Made by a program: the position numbers and the translations under genes
The notes under the pieces: model-generated
Told to the model about the DNA's origin: nothing
Seen by the model: the letters and a program-made list of their open reading frames with translations, nothing else
Databases searched by the model: none
Origin: Linepithema humile
Lineage: Eukaryota > Arthropoda > Insecta > Hymenoptera > Formicidae
DNA length: 64,000 bases
Reading direction: 5' to 3'
Assembly (NCBI RefSeq): GCF_040581485.1
Contig: NC_090132.1
Span: 62,001 to 126,000, forward strand
Shown: one piece after another, positions 27,061 through 39,554 of the stretch
Layout of the letters: every line of letters begins with the position of its first letter
How positions within the stretch are numbered: the first letter of the stretch is position 1

Positions 27061-28229
27061 GTTCTCATTTCGCTGCTCCTCTTCTGCGCGTTTTATCTTT
27101 TCCTCGAGTATATTTTTAATTTTATGAAAATTACACGACATGTGCAAAAATTGTCGTATTAGTCGCGACGACGACGATAATGGTAAAGACGATGGATATC
27201 TTGTAGTATAACTCTACTCTGGATGTGTTTAAGGAAGAAAAAAATATCGCGCGAGACTGTCCCGTCATTAGTTACGGCGGAGTCAACCTATATAATATTA
27301 TTGTACATTTTGTGGTTTATTTAACAATAAAATATTAACAATAATGTTAACAGCTGCTGTCTCAATCCTTTATATACATATATATTGTGCGTGTATCTTT
27401 TATATGGGTCTATATGTATATATATATTCAAACCTTGTACTTTAATGCTACTTCTTGTTCTTTAACGGTGCTAAATATAATTGAATAATTAAATGTGATA
27501 TTCGTTTCAATGAGAGACATTTCGAGGGAACTGTTTGAGTGAAAAAAAAACATGACAAAATTTCAGTCAAACAAAAATTATTTAAAAATAAACAATTAGT
27601 CGAACAGCAATTATTTTTCACTTATTAAAACTATAAGGTAAATAAAATTTATCAAGGCTTCGATGATTTAAACGATTAAAATATGAATGAAAAGAGGCCA
27701 AAAAAAAGCCAGATTTGTGTCGAGCAAAGAGAGGCACACATACAGAGGGATGAGTTGGTCAGCTATCGAACATCATCATGTTTGTCGGGGCGTAAAAAAT
27801 TTATAAAAAATTTTCAAGGCAAATTCGCAAATTTACCTTGTTACTCTTATTTTTAGGGATACTGAACAATACAAAAATATTTATTATATCAAGCCATATT
27901 TATCAGTTTTTATCTCAAATTGCACCTAATATCATCGCTAATATACATCATTTGCTATAATATACATTTGATACGGAAAAAAAGACACATGTAAAACACA
28001 TCACACATCTCTATATAAGCTTATATAATGTGTAACACAATGTGTTTTACAAATGGTTCCTACAAAATCCACTATTCTTTTGCTTTCACTATTCTTTAAA
28101 TGCCAAGTTTACAATACATCGCGGATCAACAGCAATTTTTACAAATTGAAGATTATTTTCATTAAACGAAAGAAAATGATAATGAAAAGTAGCTTTCAAG
28201 CAGTACAGAAAAATATAAGATTTCTTTCA

Positions 28230-30706
28230 TCAGCCAAGAAGGACCTTCCTTATCATAGCACCACTCACGAATTCTTCGGCGTTGTCGCGTGGCTCGATAC
28301 ATTTGCTACTACACAAGTATTGCAATAGCGGTAAGCGATACTTGCCGCAAAAATCGACAAATTTGATATGCTCCACGCGATTGTTGAAGAAAACACCTGC
28401 ATAAAAAAATGTTCTGCTTTTAAAAAGCCTGAAAAGTTTTGAAGCCATTTATCATTGTAAATCGGATAGTTTGCTACTGCACGTGTTTGAGAAATTTATT
28501 ACAGAAATACTGTAAGAAGCGCAAAGAAAAGTAGGCCTACAAAGAAGCAGTATCATTTTTATAAAATCATCAAATTCGAAATCAGAGTTCTAAAATTTCA
28601 ATGACATGATTCCCGCTCCTCTTGTACAATTAACTCTAATTATTAAGAAATAAACACGCGCTTTATTACCAAAAATTATTTTTATGACAAACAGTTAAAT
28701 TTACGTGCAAATTGTATTCAAATGAGTATTTTGAGACCAAGAATTCTAACTAGAGAGAGACACAAAAATTTAATAGTTTCAAAAACCTTTATGTTTACCA
28801 TTTTCTAACGACGTATAAGTATTGATTAAATACTAACCTTTACATTTAGGATTAACGCAATGATGGGCGCTATTGAGATACTGCACTAGGTTAAGCGGTA
28901 TACTCTCATTATCATAGCAAATGTCGCGAGTCTTGACGACGCGCGCTGCCAACTCCAACAACGAGGGCGGATTATGCGTCATGTCGGACACGAATCTTAC
29001 TACCAGCGGATTGTCTCGTAAAGATAACTACGAAAAGCCAATGAGATGCATTTGTTTTATATTTAATTCATTCATTATAGAATCCTCCGAATGATTCACT
29101 TTTCATCTTCTCAAGAAAACAATGTTAAATGTAACGATCAAGTTACTTCAAAAGCGATTGCAATCGGAATGTTATCAAATTGTTGACGAATTATTGTTTC
29201 AATATCATTTCAACATTTGAACAATGTAACATCCTAAATTTCACCGCAAGCAGATCTGATAAACGAAATCATTCGTTTACGAATGAGTAAGACACATTCG
29301 TGTCTTACTCTTTCGATTGAAGATTTTTGCTCTTAATTTAGCTAATTGAGTCTTTTAACCAATTTTTCAATCAATTAACAAACTATTTACATAATTTTAC
29401 ATTGTTCAATCAAATTACTCTTTACGGCTGCACATGTGCTCGAATATATAGATATGGTGCACTTGATTCAAAAATATTAATACCATGTCTATCATAGTAT
29501 GCTTTTCATTGCAATAAACCATTGAACTTATAAGGAGGATATAAAAAAACATGAAATTATTTGCAACCAACCTCTATAAGACAATTTAATGTTATTATCT
29601 CGGTAGGCAGTGTTTTTAATCTGTTATTGTGAAGTGCCAAGGTCTTCAAGTTTGTTAAATTGGCTATCGAGCTTGGTAAGCTCTCTAACATATTGTTGAA
29701 GAGCACAAGAGCCTGCAGGGTTGTCAATCGTCCGAGAGTGGACGGCACTTCCGTCAATCTGTTATCTCCCAGTGACAAAACATGTAGCCTTTAACAGAAC
29801 ATAATACCTTATTTAATAAAATCAATAAAATAGTTGATTTGATATATTAATCAACCCAAATAAATATAATTATCTGAAAGCGCGATGTAATGTAATGTGA
29901 AATACTTTATGGAAAGTGCAGGAATTGGTTTATTTGTTTGTTTTTCTTTTTTTTCCGTTCGCACATAATACATTTGCATTAATATTCTGTTCAATGATAA
30001 AGTTAAGATAAATAAAGTGAGAATGCATGACATCATGTTTTGATTCTGTTGCCTCTGTTGCCTCTGTTGCTTCTTGAAACTCATGAATTTCCAATTTCCC
30101 ATGGATGGGTCGGAATTATGAAGTAAGGAATAGAAAGTTCAGAGTCAGTGTGTGAATGCCAAGAATCATTAAAACTCATTAGAATGGTTACCCTTGCAGC
30201 TTCCAGATGTCCTTGGTAATTTCACTGATGAGATTGCCACCAAGGTAAAGGTATCTTAAGACACTTAGATGAAGTACTTGAGTAGGAAATTCCGTTAGTC
30301 TATTACCGCTTAGATTGAGTTCTCTCAGACTAGTTAGATTTTCAAAACTCTTAACTAATCCATCATTGGTCAAATTATTGTGTCTTGCAATTAAACAGGT
30401 TAAAAGGCAACCAGTCCAAAAATCTGGCAACTTGGTGAGGCCACAATTCGAAATGTCAAGAGAACTTAGACCGGTAAATCTGCTGATGCTAGCAGGAAGA
30501 ATTGTGAGGCGATTCTGAGTCAAAAACAGAGCATCTATGTGTTCTGGACACTTGGTATTGAGAAATTCCTTATCCAGCACTTCATTATCCATTGACAGAT
30601 ATGATAAGTCCAGTGTCTTCAAGTTAAAATCCGAATCACTGGAGTCACCGGAGTCACTGCAATCACTGGATGTGTAGTTCTCCATTATTGAGCTGTAATG
30701 TTTCAT
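28230..30706 (-). CDS. LRRC58: LRRC58-like leucine-rich-repeat protein
   Basis: Four exons on the minus strand: 30706-30192, 29788-29572, 29027-28838, 28396-28230, with all phases consistent and 362 residues. After an acidic serine-rich N-terminus (SSDCSDSGDSSDSD) come tandem leucine-rich repeats with LxxLxLxxN spacing, for example LRELNLSGNRLTEFP and LKTLALHNNRLKTLP. Then follow SLRDNPLVVRF and a Cys-containing C-terminal module (CVNPKCKG, then IKFVDFCGKYRLPL) ending KVLLG. That order, with the FVDFCGKYRLPL motif and the terminal KVLLG, matches vertebrate LRRC58. The family's biochemical role is poorly defined; LRRs imply protein binding. The first in-frame ATG was taken; a second ATG seven codons later is also possible. 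It is convergent with sgg and divergent from PRORP. Confidence 0.9.
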
Positions 30707-32390
30707 ACATATGCATTAATTTCAACATTCATCACTTCTTCATCATTATGCTAAATGATTCATTTCAAAAATAATTTTCAAAAAACCACCTGCACTTTTC
30801 GAAAGAAATGCTAAGAACAAAAGTTGTACCACTCTTATTACTATTTACTGCTGCTATTACTACACGACTACTACTCCTACTACCACTACTACTACTAGAT
30901 CCTCTTTCAATATAAAAATTGTCAAAATCTTCATAATGAAAGTAACACAAAACTATCTTTGGCACATCTCTTTGGCTATAATTTTCTAAAATATATATTT
31001 ATTAAATTAAGTATTTGACAAGTTTAAAAACTCTTGTAATTTGAACGCATTTGAAAGCTTGTATCTTTAAGAGTGATTGTATGTGTCACATCTATAATCA
31101 CCACGAAGATGAAGACTTTAAATGAGGAATTTGTCTACGAAGGGAAAAGACATAGATTATCTGTTTTCTTTGTCGATCCGCAAGTTTGTACTAGCCTTTT
31201 GGCGTTTTTGATTGAATGGAATTGATCCGGGACCTATTTATTGTTGAAATATAAAATAAGAAATATATTGTTTTTAAATTCCAATGACTAATGTATAAGC
31301 CAATTTATTTTATAACCAATACATTCTTCAAGGCAAGTACGCGGAACGCAATTGAAATTCGCGCACTATTACTACGTGAATCAATAACGTGATTCTCTAG
31401 CATGGCGGTGTGTTGTGGACCATGTGACATCACGAGCTGCACACAACGCTGCACTTACTTATTGCTTATTTTATCCGCGCGAACGAGACAATAGCGCTTG
31501 TCTGATCTCCACCTAGTTGACACCTCTAGAGAACGCGACACGTATTACGCAATCTCAAAAATAAACAGATGTCGTGAATGATGCAACAAAAAATCACGAT
31601 TAGCAACACGTGACGATCAGCGATGTACGGATCATGACAGTGTGCTTCTTCTTCTTTACTGTTGGCTCCGGAAGGAACCTAGCTCTAACCATCATACGGC
31701 CATAACTGACCGTGTGTTATCTGCGCTTTATCAATACGCTCGCCTTTATTCATCGCTTATGATCACCGCCGCTGCATGACCGTCAAGTTCTCCCCGCCAA
31801 GTGCTGCCACGACCAATCCTAAATATTTCGTGGCCTTATTTTAGGTACAAGAAAGTGCAGTAAAGTGCAGATGAAAATCTCAAACTTATGCTGGATTCAC
31901 ACTGGGTCCGATTTCCGACGTACGACGTCCGAGATCCAATAACAAAAATTGTTTTATATAAATCTCTCCCATTGGATATCGGACATCGTACGTCGGAAAT
32001 CGGACCCAGTGTGAATCCAGCATTATTTGTTGTTAAAAAAATATGCATTTTTCAAAGTAGTCGCGAAATGCTAACTCGTTTATGAAAGATTTTTTTATAA
32101 AAAGAGAAATTTTGAATATGAGCTAACAGGTACACTTTACAATGTGTTATATCTATAAATACAGTACAATAATTTCTCAGGAGTACTGATTGTGAATTCT
32201 GTATGATTAGTTCATGCGGTGTGCAATAAGGTTAGCGATTACATGTTTTGACTAATTAAGATGGATTGTATTATTTGCAATTATTTTGTGTATGTGGTGC
32301 ACACAATATATTTATTGACGCATTCAACAAAGTATTTTTAGTATTTTTATATAACTATTAAATAATTTTAACAATAAATTATTTTTCCAG
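30707..32390. other. Shared upstream region of LRRC58 and PRORP
   Basis: About 1.7 kb between two divergent genes. It includes a less AT-rich stretch around 31380-31830 that probably carries promoters and 5' UTRs, and a MITE at 31889-32022. No core promoter motif could be assigned with confidence. Confidence 0.5.
31889..32022. mobile_element. Palindromic MITE with TTA target duplication
   Basis: 134-bp inverted repeat with ends TGCTGGATTCACACTGGG and its complement; the arms extend through the CGACGTACGA core. It is flanked by TTA at 31886-31888 and 32023-32025. A 3-bp TTA duplication is typical of PIF/Harbinger elements. It lies between the LRRC58 and PRORP start regions. No coding capacity. 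Confidence 0.8.
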
Positions 32391-32401
32391 ATATGGCATG
32401 A

Positions 32402-35040
32402 ATGGCAGTATTTCGTAAATTGTATCAGCCATTATTGTCTTGTCGTTATAAGTTTCATACAAACTTTTTGCTAAAGCAATATGAGTTGACAAAGCAAATT
32501 CCTAATACTAGGAAAATCATTCCTTTAAACATCATTATTGAAAAAAACGCAGACGTTTATGACAATATTAAAAATGAAAACTTATTAAATATAAAATGGC
32601 AAAGTATACGAGAGAGATTTCTTCAGATTCAGCAGATCACAGCAGCAACAGTGGATTCCATAATTATAGAGACTTGCCTTGTGGATTTTCAAGTAGACAA
32701 GGCTATCGCATATTTTAAATTTCTCAGGGAAAACAATTATCCCTTGAATGTGGGTGTGATTGGAAATTACCTGAGACTCTATGTTTTGAAATGTGATCTC
32801 TTGACTGAGGCTGATAAAATGGAAATCATAAACACTTATAATGCTTTAAGAAAGAACCATCCTTATCTGGATTCTGTTACTGCTGAGCATTGCGTAGTAA
32901 GCTTATGTTTGACAGATCAATGGGAGAAAACAGACGAATTAATAGAATTGATAAAGATTACCACTACTCCAAGTATAAAGGCATATTCTGCAATAGCTGA
33001 TGCAGCATTCAGAAATGGGAAATCTGATGTTGCATGGAAGGCATTGTTAAGCATAGTATCGCGTAAGCAGATACTACAACATATCGTGTATAAATCACAT
33101 TTGCAATATTGTGAATCAGAAGGAATGGAAGAAATTTTCAACAATAGAATGGAAGAAATGTTTGATTTTTGGTCTGAACATAGCATGATGCCATATAATT
33201 ACATTATAAATGCATATGCTGATAGAGCTACTAAGTATGGTTGGCACACAATACCTACAACTATATGTAAAACGTAAGTGTTTCTTATTTATGTACTATA
33301 TTATTCTAATTGATTTCAATTTTTTTTTAAATAATTTAATTTAGGATTTGAATATTATGTACTGCAACAGCAGCTATTGATATATTTGAAAAAAAGACAA
33401 GGTAGATCAAATTTTTCATTTACACTAATAAAATTTTCAACAAATATTCATGCAAAAATTTATTTAGATTTTCACCAATTTTAATAATTGAGAATGTAGT
33501 TTCTTTATGAATAAATCTTTATCTTTTCAAAAAAGGCATTGGATTAATTTGCGCGTCTAATATTAGATGCAATTATATAATCTTCAAGAATTAATTAGAA
33601 TTTTAATAATTTAGATATATGTTTCTTCTGTTTAGTGGGAGTTGTAAATATTGCGGTCATTCCTTGTCCAAGATAACACTCAACAAAAATAGCTTTCAAG
33701 AATTAGCAGAATCTGTAATGAACAAATTAATTATTGGTTCAGATATTTATTATAAGACTAATCCACAAGAATTGCAAAGATTTAAAAAATTTATCGAGAA
33801 AACTAAACCATATGACATAGTGATCGATGGACTCAATGTATTTTACATGCAGAAAACTTCAACTGCACATGCATTAGAAACGGTAATACATATTCATTTT
33901 TATTAAAACATATATGTAAGTATATATCATATAAATTTCTTAGAGAGAATACTATACATACTTATATTCATATTATAGTTGATCAAAGTAGTTGAGCATT
34001 TCAGCCAACATAAGAAAAAAATACTTGTGGTAACGCGGAAACATCAGAAAAAGCTGCCTAATTGGAAGTATATACAACAACACGCACTTGTCTTCTTCAT
34101 AGACAACATGTAAGTATTAAAATCTCTCATTACTTTTAATATTATGAATAGGGGGAATATTTGTAAAATTTACATAAAAATTTATAACTTTTTAAAATAA
34201 TGTCTCAACTTTCTTCTTTAACTATTTTTTCATTCAGAAATGATTTGTATATAAAATAAGTTTTGATGTTAAAGTAATAAAGTACATACAAATAAAAATA
34301 TATTGTTTACAAGTATTTAAAGTGTCTTTAATGTGTCTAGATATAACAAATTCACATAAAATTTGAAAATGTTAGAGTTTAAGAGATTAGGAAATAAATC
34401 TTTGCATATACACTCTAAATAATAGATAACACTACAGAGAAAATTCAGCGCATTTAAATATTTTCTAAAAACTAAAAAAAAATTTGAAAAAGGATACTAA
34501 TGATAAAAATATTTATAAAATAAGCTTGAAAACAAATTTTTGTGGAATAAAAGTTAAAACTACTATGCAAAGTATATAATTAAGCCAGATACAAAGTGAC
34601 TAAAATATTATAAATTATCAAACTTAGAATTTCTATTTTAATATATTTGTATCACTTTTCTGACACATTCTGCAAAATATATGTATATAAAAACTTTCAG
34701 GTCTGCTGATGACGTATACATGCTCTATGCAACCATGGCAAGTGGAGAAAATGCAATGTTTGTATCACTAGACTTATTGCGACAGCACAAGCATTCCTTG
34801 AAGGATTTACATTTGCAACAAGAGTTCAAGAAGTGGCAATATTCGCATCAGTACTTTGTCAGAAAAAATGGGACTTCAAGATACTTCAAAATTGAGGAAC
34901 CTTTTATTTATTTGCCAACTGTACAAAAAAATGGTGATTGTTGGCACATACCTTATGTGAGTGACGATTTTACTTATGCAGATTTACATGAGTTTCCAAA
35001 CAAATGGTATTGCTTCAAGTATGACAAGAAAAAGAAATAA
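32402..35040 (+). CDS. PRORP: Mitochondrial RNase P catalytic subunit (PRORP / MRPP3; Drosophila mulder)
   Basis: Protein-only RNase P nuclease that removes 5' leaders from mitochondrial tRNA precursors, working with the MRPP1/MRPP2 methyltransferase-dehydrogenase pair. Exons 32402-33273, 33636-33882, 33979-34109, 34701-35040 join in frame to 529 residues, slightly shorter than human MRPP3. The N-terminus is basic and hydrophobic (MAVFRKLYQPLLSCRYKF), fitting mitochondrial import. Exon 1 is helical PPR-type repeat sequence. Exon 2 opens the zinc-binding CxxC (C294, C297) and then the NYN metallonuclease domain. Catalytic aspartates are visible in IDGLNV (D355), SADDVYML (D420, D421) and VSLDLLRQH (D441). 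The C-terminal HEFPNKWYCFK supplies likely remaining zinc ligands. A 5' UTR intron ends at 32390. Confidence 0.93.
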
Positions 35041-35255
35041 ATTTATTTCAACCATTTTTCAAAAATTTTATATTTAAAATAAGAGCTTTATTATCGAGAT
35101 ATCCGTTAGTGTTGTCATTTAGAGCCGGATACTCGGATAATACACCGATTATCTGGGTAGCCGAACATTGATCACTAGTATCCATCACTGCATCAGACAG
35201 CGGTCAGACGGGTAACCCGGCCCAGAGGTTTAGCTATTATAAACACTCACAGCAG

Positions 35256-35423
35256 TGATGCAAACTCGAGCCGGCCAGCACCAGGGCTCCGTGGTAGGGG
35301 AAGCATGCACACAAGCGAGAATTGCTACGTCACACGTACTTGTGCATGCTTCCCCCTTTCTCGCTTGTGTGCATGCTTCCCCTATCACGGAGCCTTGGTG
35401 CTGGCCGGCTCGAGTTTGCATCA
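35256..35423. repeat. Long inverted repeat (hairpin)
   Basis: Two arms of about 65 bp (35256-35320 and 35359-35423) are nearly perfect inverted copies, beginning TGATGCAAACTCGAGCCGGC and ending in its complement. A 38-bp spacer contains a third partial copy of the inner AAGCATGCACAAG motif. GC-rich relative to its surroundings. Because of the symmetry, almost the same peptide is open on both strands. No clear target duplication. Confidence 0.85.
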
Positions 35424-35697
35424 TTGACCCACAGTTATGTTATGTTAACTAGACTGTTGAGTCAACAGTGTTGACTTATTTTGTTTTCGTACATAAAAGC
35501 GGATCCTAAAGTTATGTACTAAACCAGCTGCGCACGGTGTAATTTTTGTACATACTAAATGGCATGCCAGCTAGTAAATTACTAGAAATACTGTTTTCTG
35601 TATGGTGCATTTCTAGGGTGTCTAGAGGTGTTTGTGCTGTGTCAGAGCATCATACGTTACTGTTGTATCTGCATTGACTGCACCACCTTTGCTAATA

Positions 35698-35818
35698 GGT
35701 TTGTTCTTTATAGCTGAACTGGCTGTACTAGTTCAGAGTTTATCTTTCTCCTTCCAATGTAGAGGGAAAAAGATAAACTCTGAACTAGTGCAGCCAGTTC
35801 AGCTAAAAAGAACAGACC
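35698..35818. mobile_element. Palindromic element, copy 1
   Basis: 121-bp inverted repeat with ends GGTTTGTTCTTTATAGCTGA and near-complement, a central loop ccttccaatgtagaggg, and arms containing ctgaactagt. It is separated from a second copy by only three bases. Confidence 0.8.
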
Positions 35819-35821
35819 TTA

Positions 35822-35942
35822 GGTCTGTTTTTTATAGCTGAACTGGCTGCACTAGTTCAGAGTTTATCTTTCTCCTTCCAATGTGGAGGGAAAAAGATAA
35901 ACTCTGAACTAGTACAGCCAGTTCAGCTATAAAGAACAGACC
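35822..35942. mobile_element. Palindromic element, copy 2
   Basis: Second 121-bp copy of the element at 35698, differing at a handful of positions (ends GGTCTGTTTTTTATAGCTGA; loop aatgtggaggg). Since each unit is palindromic, the pair is both a direct and an inverted dimer. It ends about 160 bp before the CPSF1 start codon. Confidence 0.8.
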
Positions 35943-36100
35943 TCTATAGTCTTTGCGCGAAAAACCGAAAACCCGGCTCGTTTGACAACGTTAGCTTAAC
36001 CTCTAACCGGAATGTTAATGACGACTGGTTGATGGCACGCTAGATACGCTATAATTAAAAAAAAAAGTTAATGACTTGTAACACATAGTGATAATTTATC

Positions 36101-39100
36101 ATGTATTCTATATGCAAAAATACTCATCCCGCGACAGGAGTCGAACATGCAATCACATGCTATTTTTTCAACCGTACCGAAAAATGCCTTGTCGTCGCTG
36201 GCGCAAATATTATTCGAGTATTTCGTTTGATTCCAGATGTCGACATGACGAGAAAGGAAAAATATACAGGTAGTTTTCTTTCTCACTAGTTATATATTTC
36301 TTTATTTATTTGAATGCAAATAGAAGTAAACGTTTTGTTGCAGAAATACGTCCTCCTAAAATGAAGTTAGAATGCTTAGCACAATATACTTTGCATGGAA
36401 ATGTCATGTCAATGCAGGCTGTTCATCTTATTGGATCACAGAGAGATTCTCTTCTATTGAGCTTTCGCGATGCAAAATTATCTGTTGTGGAATATGATCA
36501 GGATGTTCATGATTTAAGAACTGTGTCATTACATTATTTCGAAGAAGAGGAAATAAGGGTGAAAGCTTGCTTGAACATTTACAATATTATAATATTTAAT
36601 TAGTGTAATAATTGAAAATTATTATTTAATCTTTAAAAGACAGGTGTTATAATGATGTGTGTCTCTAAGATAACATTTTTTTTACATAACATCAGTTGTA
36701 GTGATACAGATAGTTTAAATTTTACATTATATCTTGTTCGAACGGGGTTTTGTTCACTAGGATGGATGGACTAATCATCATCATATACCAATTGTAAGAG
36801 TGGATCCAGAGGGAAGATGTGCAGTAATGTTAATATATGGCAGAAAACTAGTTGTACTACCTTTTCGTAAGGATCCTAGTCTTGACGACGGTGACCTGCT
36901 TGATACTGTAAAATTAACATCTTCCAGCAAGACTCCTATTTTATCTTCATACATGATAATATTAAAGACACTGGAAGAAAAAATGGATAATGTGATAGAC
37001 TTACAGTTTTTGCATGGATATTATGAACCTACATTGTTAATTTTGTATGAACCAGTAAGAACATTTTCAGGGTAAAGATAAATATTAATTTTGCTAGAAA
37101 TAAATAGGAAAAATGATATTTTAATTAATATTGTTATATAATCTTTGCACATAGACGCATTGCAGTGAGACAAGATACTTGTGCTATGGTTGCTATATCT
37201 TTGAACATTCAGCAAAGGGTTCATCCTATCATTTGGTCTGTCTCTAATTTACCGTTTGATTGTTATCAAGCTGTATCTGTAAAGAAACCGTTGGGTGGCA
37301 CATTAATAATGGCAGTTAACTCGCTTATTTATCTGAATCAAAGTATACCGCCTTATGGAGTATCACTTAATAGTTTAGCAGACACAAGCACAAATTTTCC
37401 ATTAAGTAAGAGACATTATCAGTTGTAATTTTATTTACTTGAACTGTGTTAACTTTTAAATATGTTATTATATTTTATTTTTGTAGAACCGCAAGAGGGA
37501 GTAAAAATGAGTTTAGAAGGAGCGCAAGTCGCATTTATATCTGTGGATCGTTTAGTTATCTCTTTGAAAAGTGGAGAATTGTACGTTTTATCTCTCTTTG
37601 CCGACAGTATGCGATCTGTACGTGGATTTCACTTTGACAAGGCTGCTGCTAGTGTATTAACTTCATGTGTAAGCAGTTATATTTAATTTGTAATTATATT
37701 ATTAAATATTCTAACTTCAGTTTACAATTATTATGTATTCAAGATATAAAGAAAATTTTAGTGTAAGCGAGAGTAATTTTCAGTATTGGAATAAGTAAAA
37801 AATGTAGACCAACATCTTTTCATAGTACGATGGATATGTTTTAATCTGATTTTTGATGGCTTTTTCTAGTAACATGTTTTCTAGTAGCAAATTTTTTTTT
37901 ATTGTTAATTTTAAACACGATATGCCTTTTGAAGACAAAAAATTGGTAAAAATATTGATTTTATTTAATCTTTGGTTATCATTCAAGATTCCTCAAAAGT
38001 GCAAAGGCATTGTTAATTTTTCAACTTTTTTAATCGATTTAGAAAAACATGCTTCATACATATAAGAAAAAGTTATTCCATATTTTTTGATTATTTTTGT
38101 ACAAGAAATAATTGTGTCTTTGCTTGCATTGTAATTTTTATCGCACTCTTTATATATGTATATTTTAATATATCCATTTTTCTGGCAATATACATGCTTG
38201 ATTGTGATTTAGGTGTGTATGTGTGAAGATAATTATCTTTTCCTCGGCTCTCGACTTGGTAATTCATTACTATTACGGTTCACGGAAAAAGAACCTGAAA
38301 CTTTGAAAAATTTGACTGACGATGGAATTACTATTGAAGAAAATGAGAGTGAAGAGACTCCGGCCAAGAAAGTGAAGCAAGATTTTCTTGGTGACTGGAT
38401 GGCGTCAGATGTATTAGATATTAAAGATCCAGAAGAGTTGGAAGTTTACGGCAGTGAAACTCATACGTCCATTCAAATCACTTCATATATTTTTGAGGTA
38501 TTGATACTTTTTCTTTTATGCAATGCACTTTCTTATATTTATTCTAATTATCCTAAAATACTTTAATAATTTTATTTTGTTTAATATTTTTATCTGTAAT
38601 TTGTAGATTTTTTATTTCTAGGTATGCGACAGTCTTTTGAACATTGGACCGTGTGGAAATATTTCTATGGGAGAACCAGCCTTTTTGTCGGAAGAATTTC
38701 TTCACAATCAAGATCCCGATGTAGAACTCGTGACGACATCCGGATATGGTAAAAATGGTGCACTTTGTGTGTTACAACGCTCTATACGTCCTCAGGTAAT
38801 TAATACTAAATTATTTTAGTATGTGTTTATACATACATATATTATATATGTAGATTATTCGTCGATACACAATGTCGTAATTTTAAACGCGTTGATCACC
38901 GTGTAATGGCAAAATTATAAGACAAATGATTATAATATCACAGAATAATGATTATAAAATTAAATCATGGATTTGAAATTTTTTAAATATTTATGTATTT
39001 ATAAAGATGTGTAACGTAACAGAAATATGTGATTCGACAGTTCAAAACATTTGTTATGGATAGAAACTCACGTAATTCGTACGCACGGTTTTGCTGAAAA

Positions 39101-39505
39101 AAAGTTGATTTCAAATATTCAGAGAATCTGTCGTTAAAATTAAGATTGTAAGTTAATTTTTTTTGTGGGAAATTTGTGAAAATATAATTGCAGCGATACA
39201 TTTTATTGTTACAAAAAGGTTGTGACGACTTTTGAATTGCCCGGCTATGTAGACATGTGGACTGTCATAGGCACGTTAAACAGCGACGAACAAATTAAAA
39301 CAGAAGCGGAAGGATCTCATGCTTTCCTAATATTGAGTCAAGAAGATTCAACGATGGTATGTATAAGAATACTTTTAATAATACTTTTATCGATAATGGG
39401 ACTTTGTTTGAAAAAATATTCTCTCGATGGAGTCATTGATGATAAATAAGAAAGTATAATATCCCATTTAAAAAGGTTTACTTAAATTTTTACAATAGCA
39501 TGTTG

Positions 39506-39554
<49 letters not shown>

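Larger units (their letters stand above)
21708..28229. other. Region downstream of sgg, no confident gene
   Basis: AT-rich DNA between the convergent sgg and LRRC58-like genes. It probably contains the sgg 3' UTR; an AATAAA occurs at 22387-22392. A GC-richer patch at 25642-25830 holds a candidate alternative sgg terminal exon. GT/GC and CTAC microsatellites occur at 23850-23911 and 27019-27060. No other gene was recognised on either strand. Confidence 0.6.
35041..36100. other. PRORP-CPSF1 intergenic region, palindrome-rich
   Basis: No gene. It contains three long inverted-repeat elements (35256-35423, 35698-35818, 35822-35942). The 150 bp between the last palindrome and the CPSF1 ATG presumably contain its promoter and 5' UTR. 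Confidence 0.6.
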
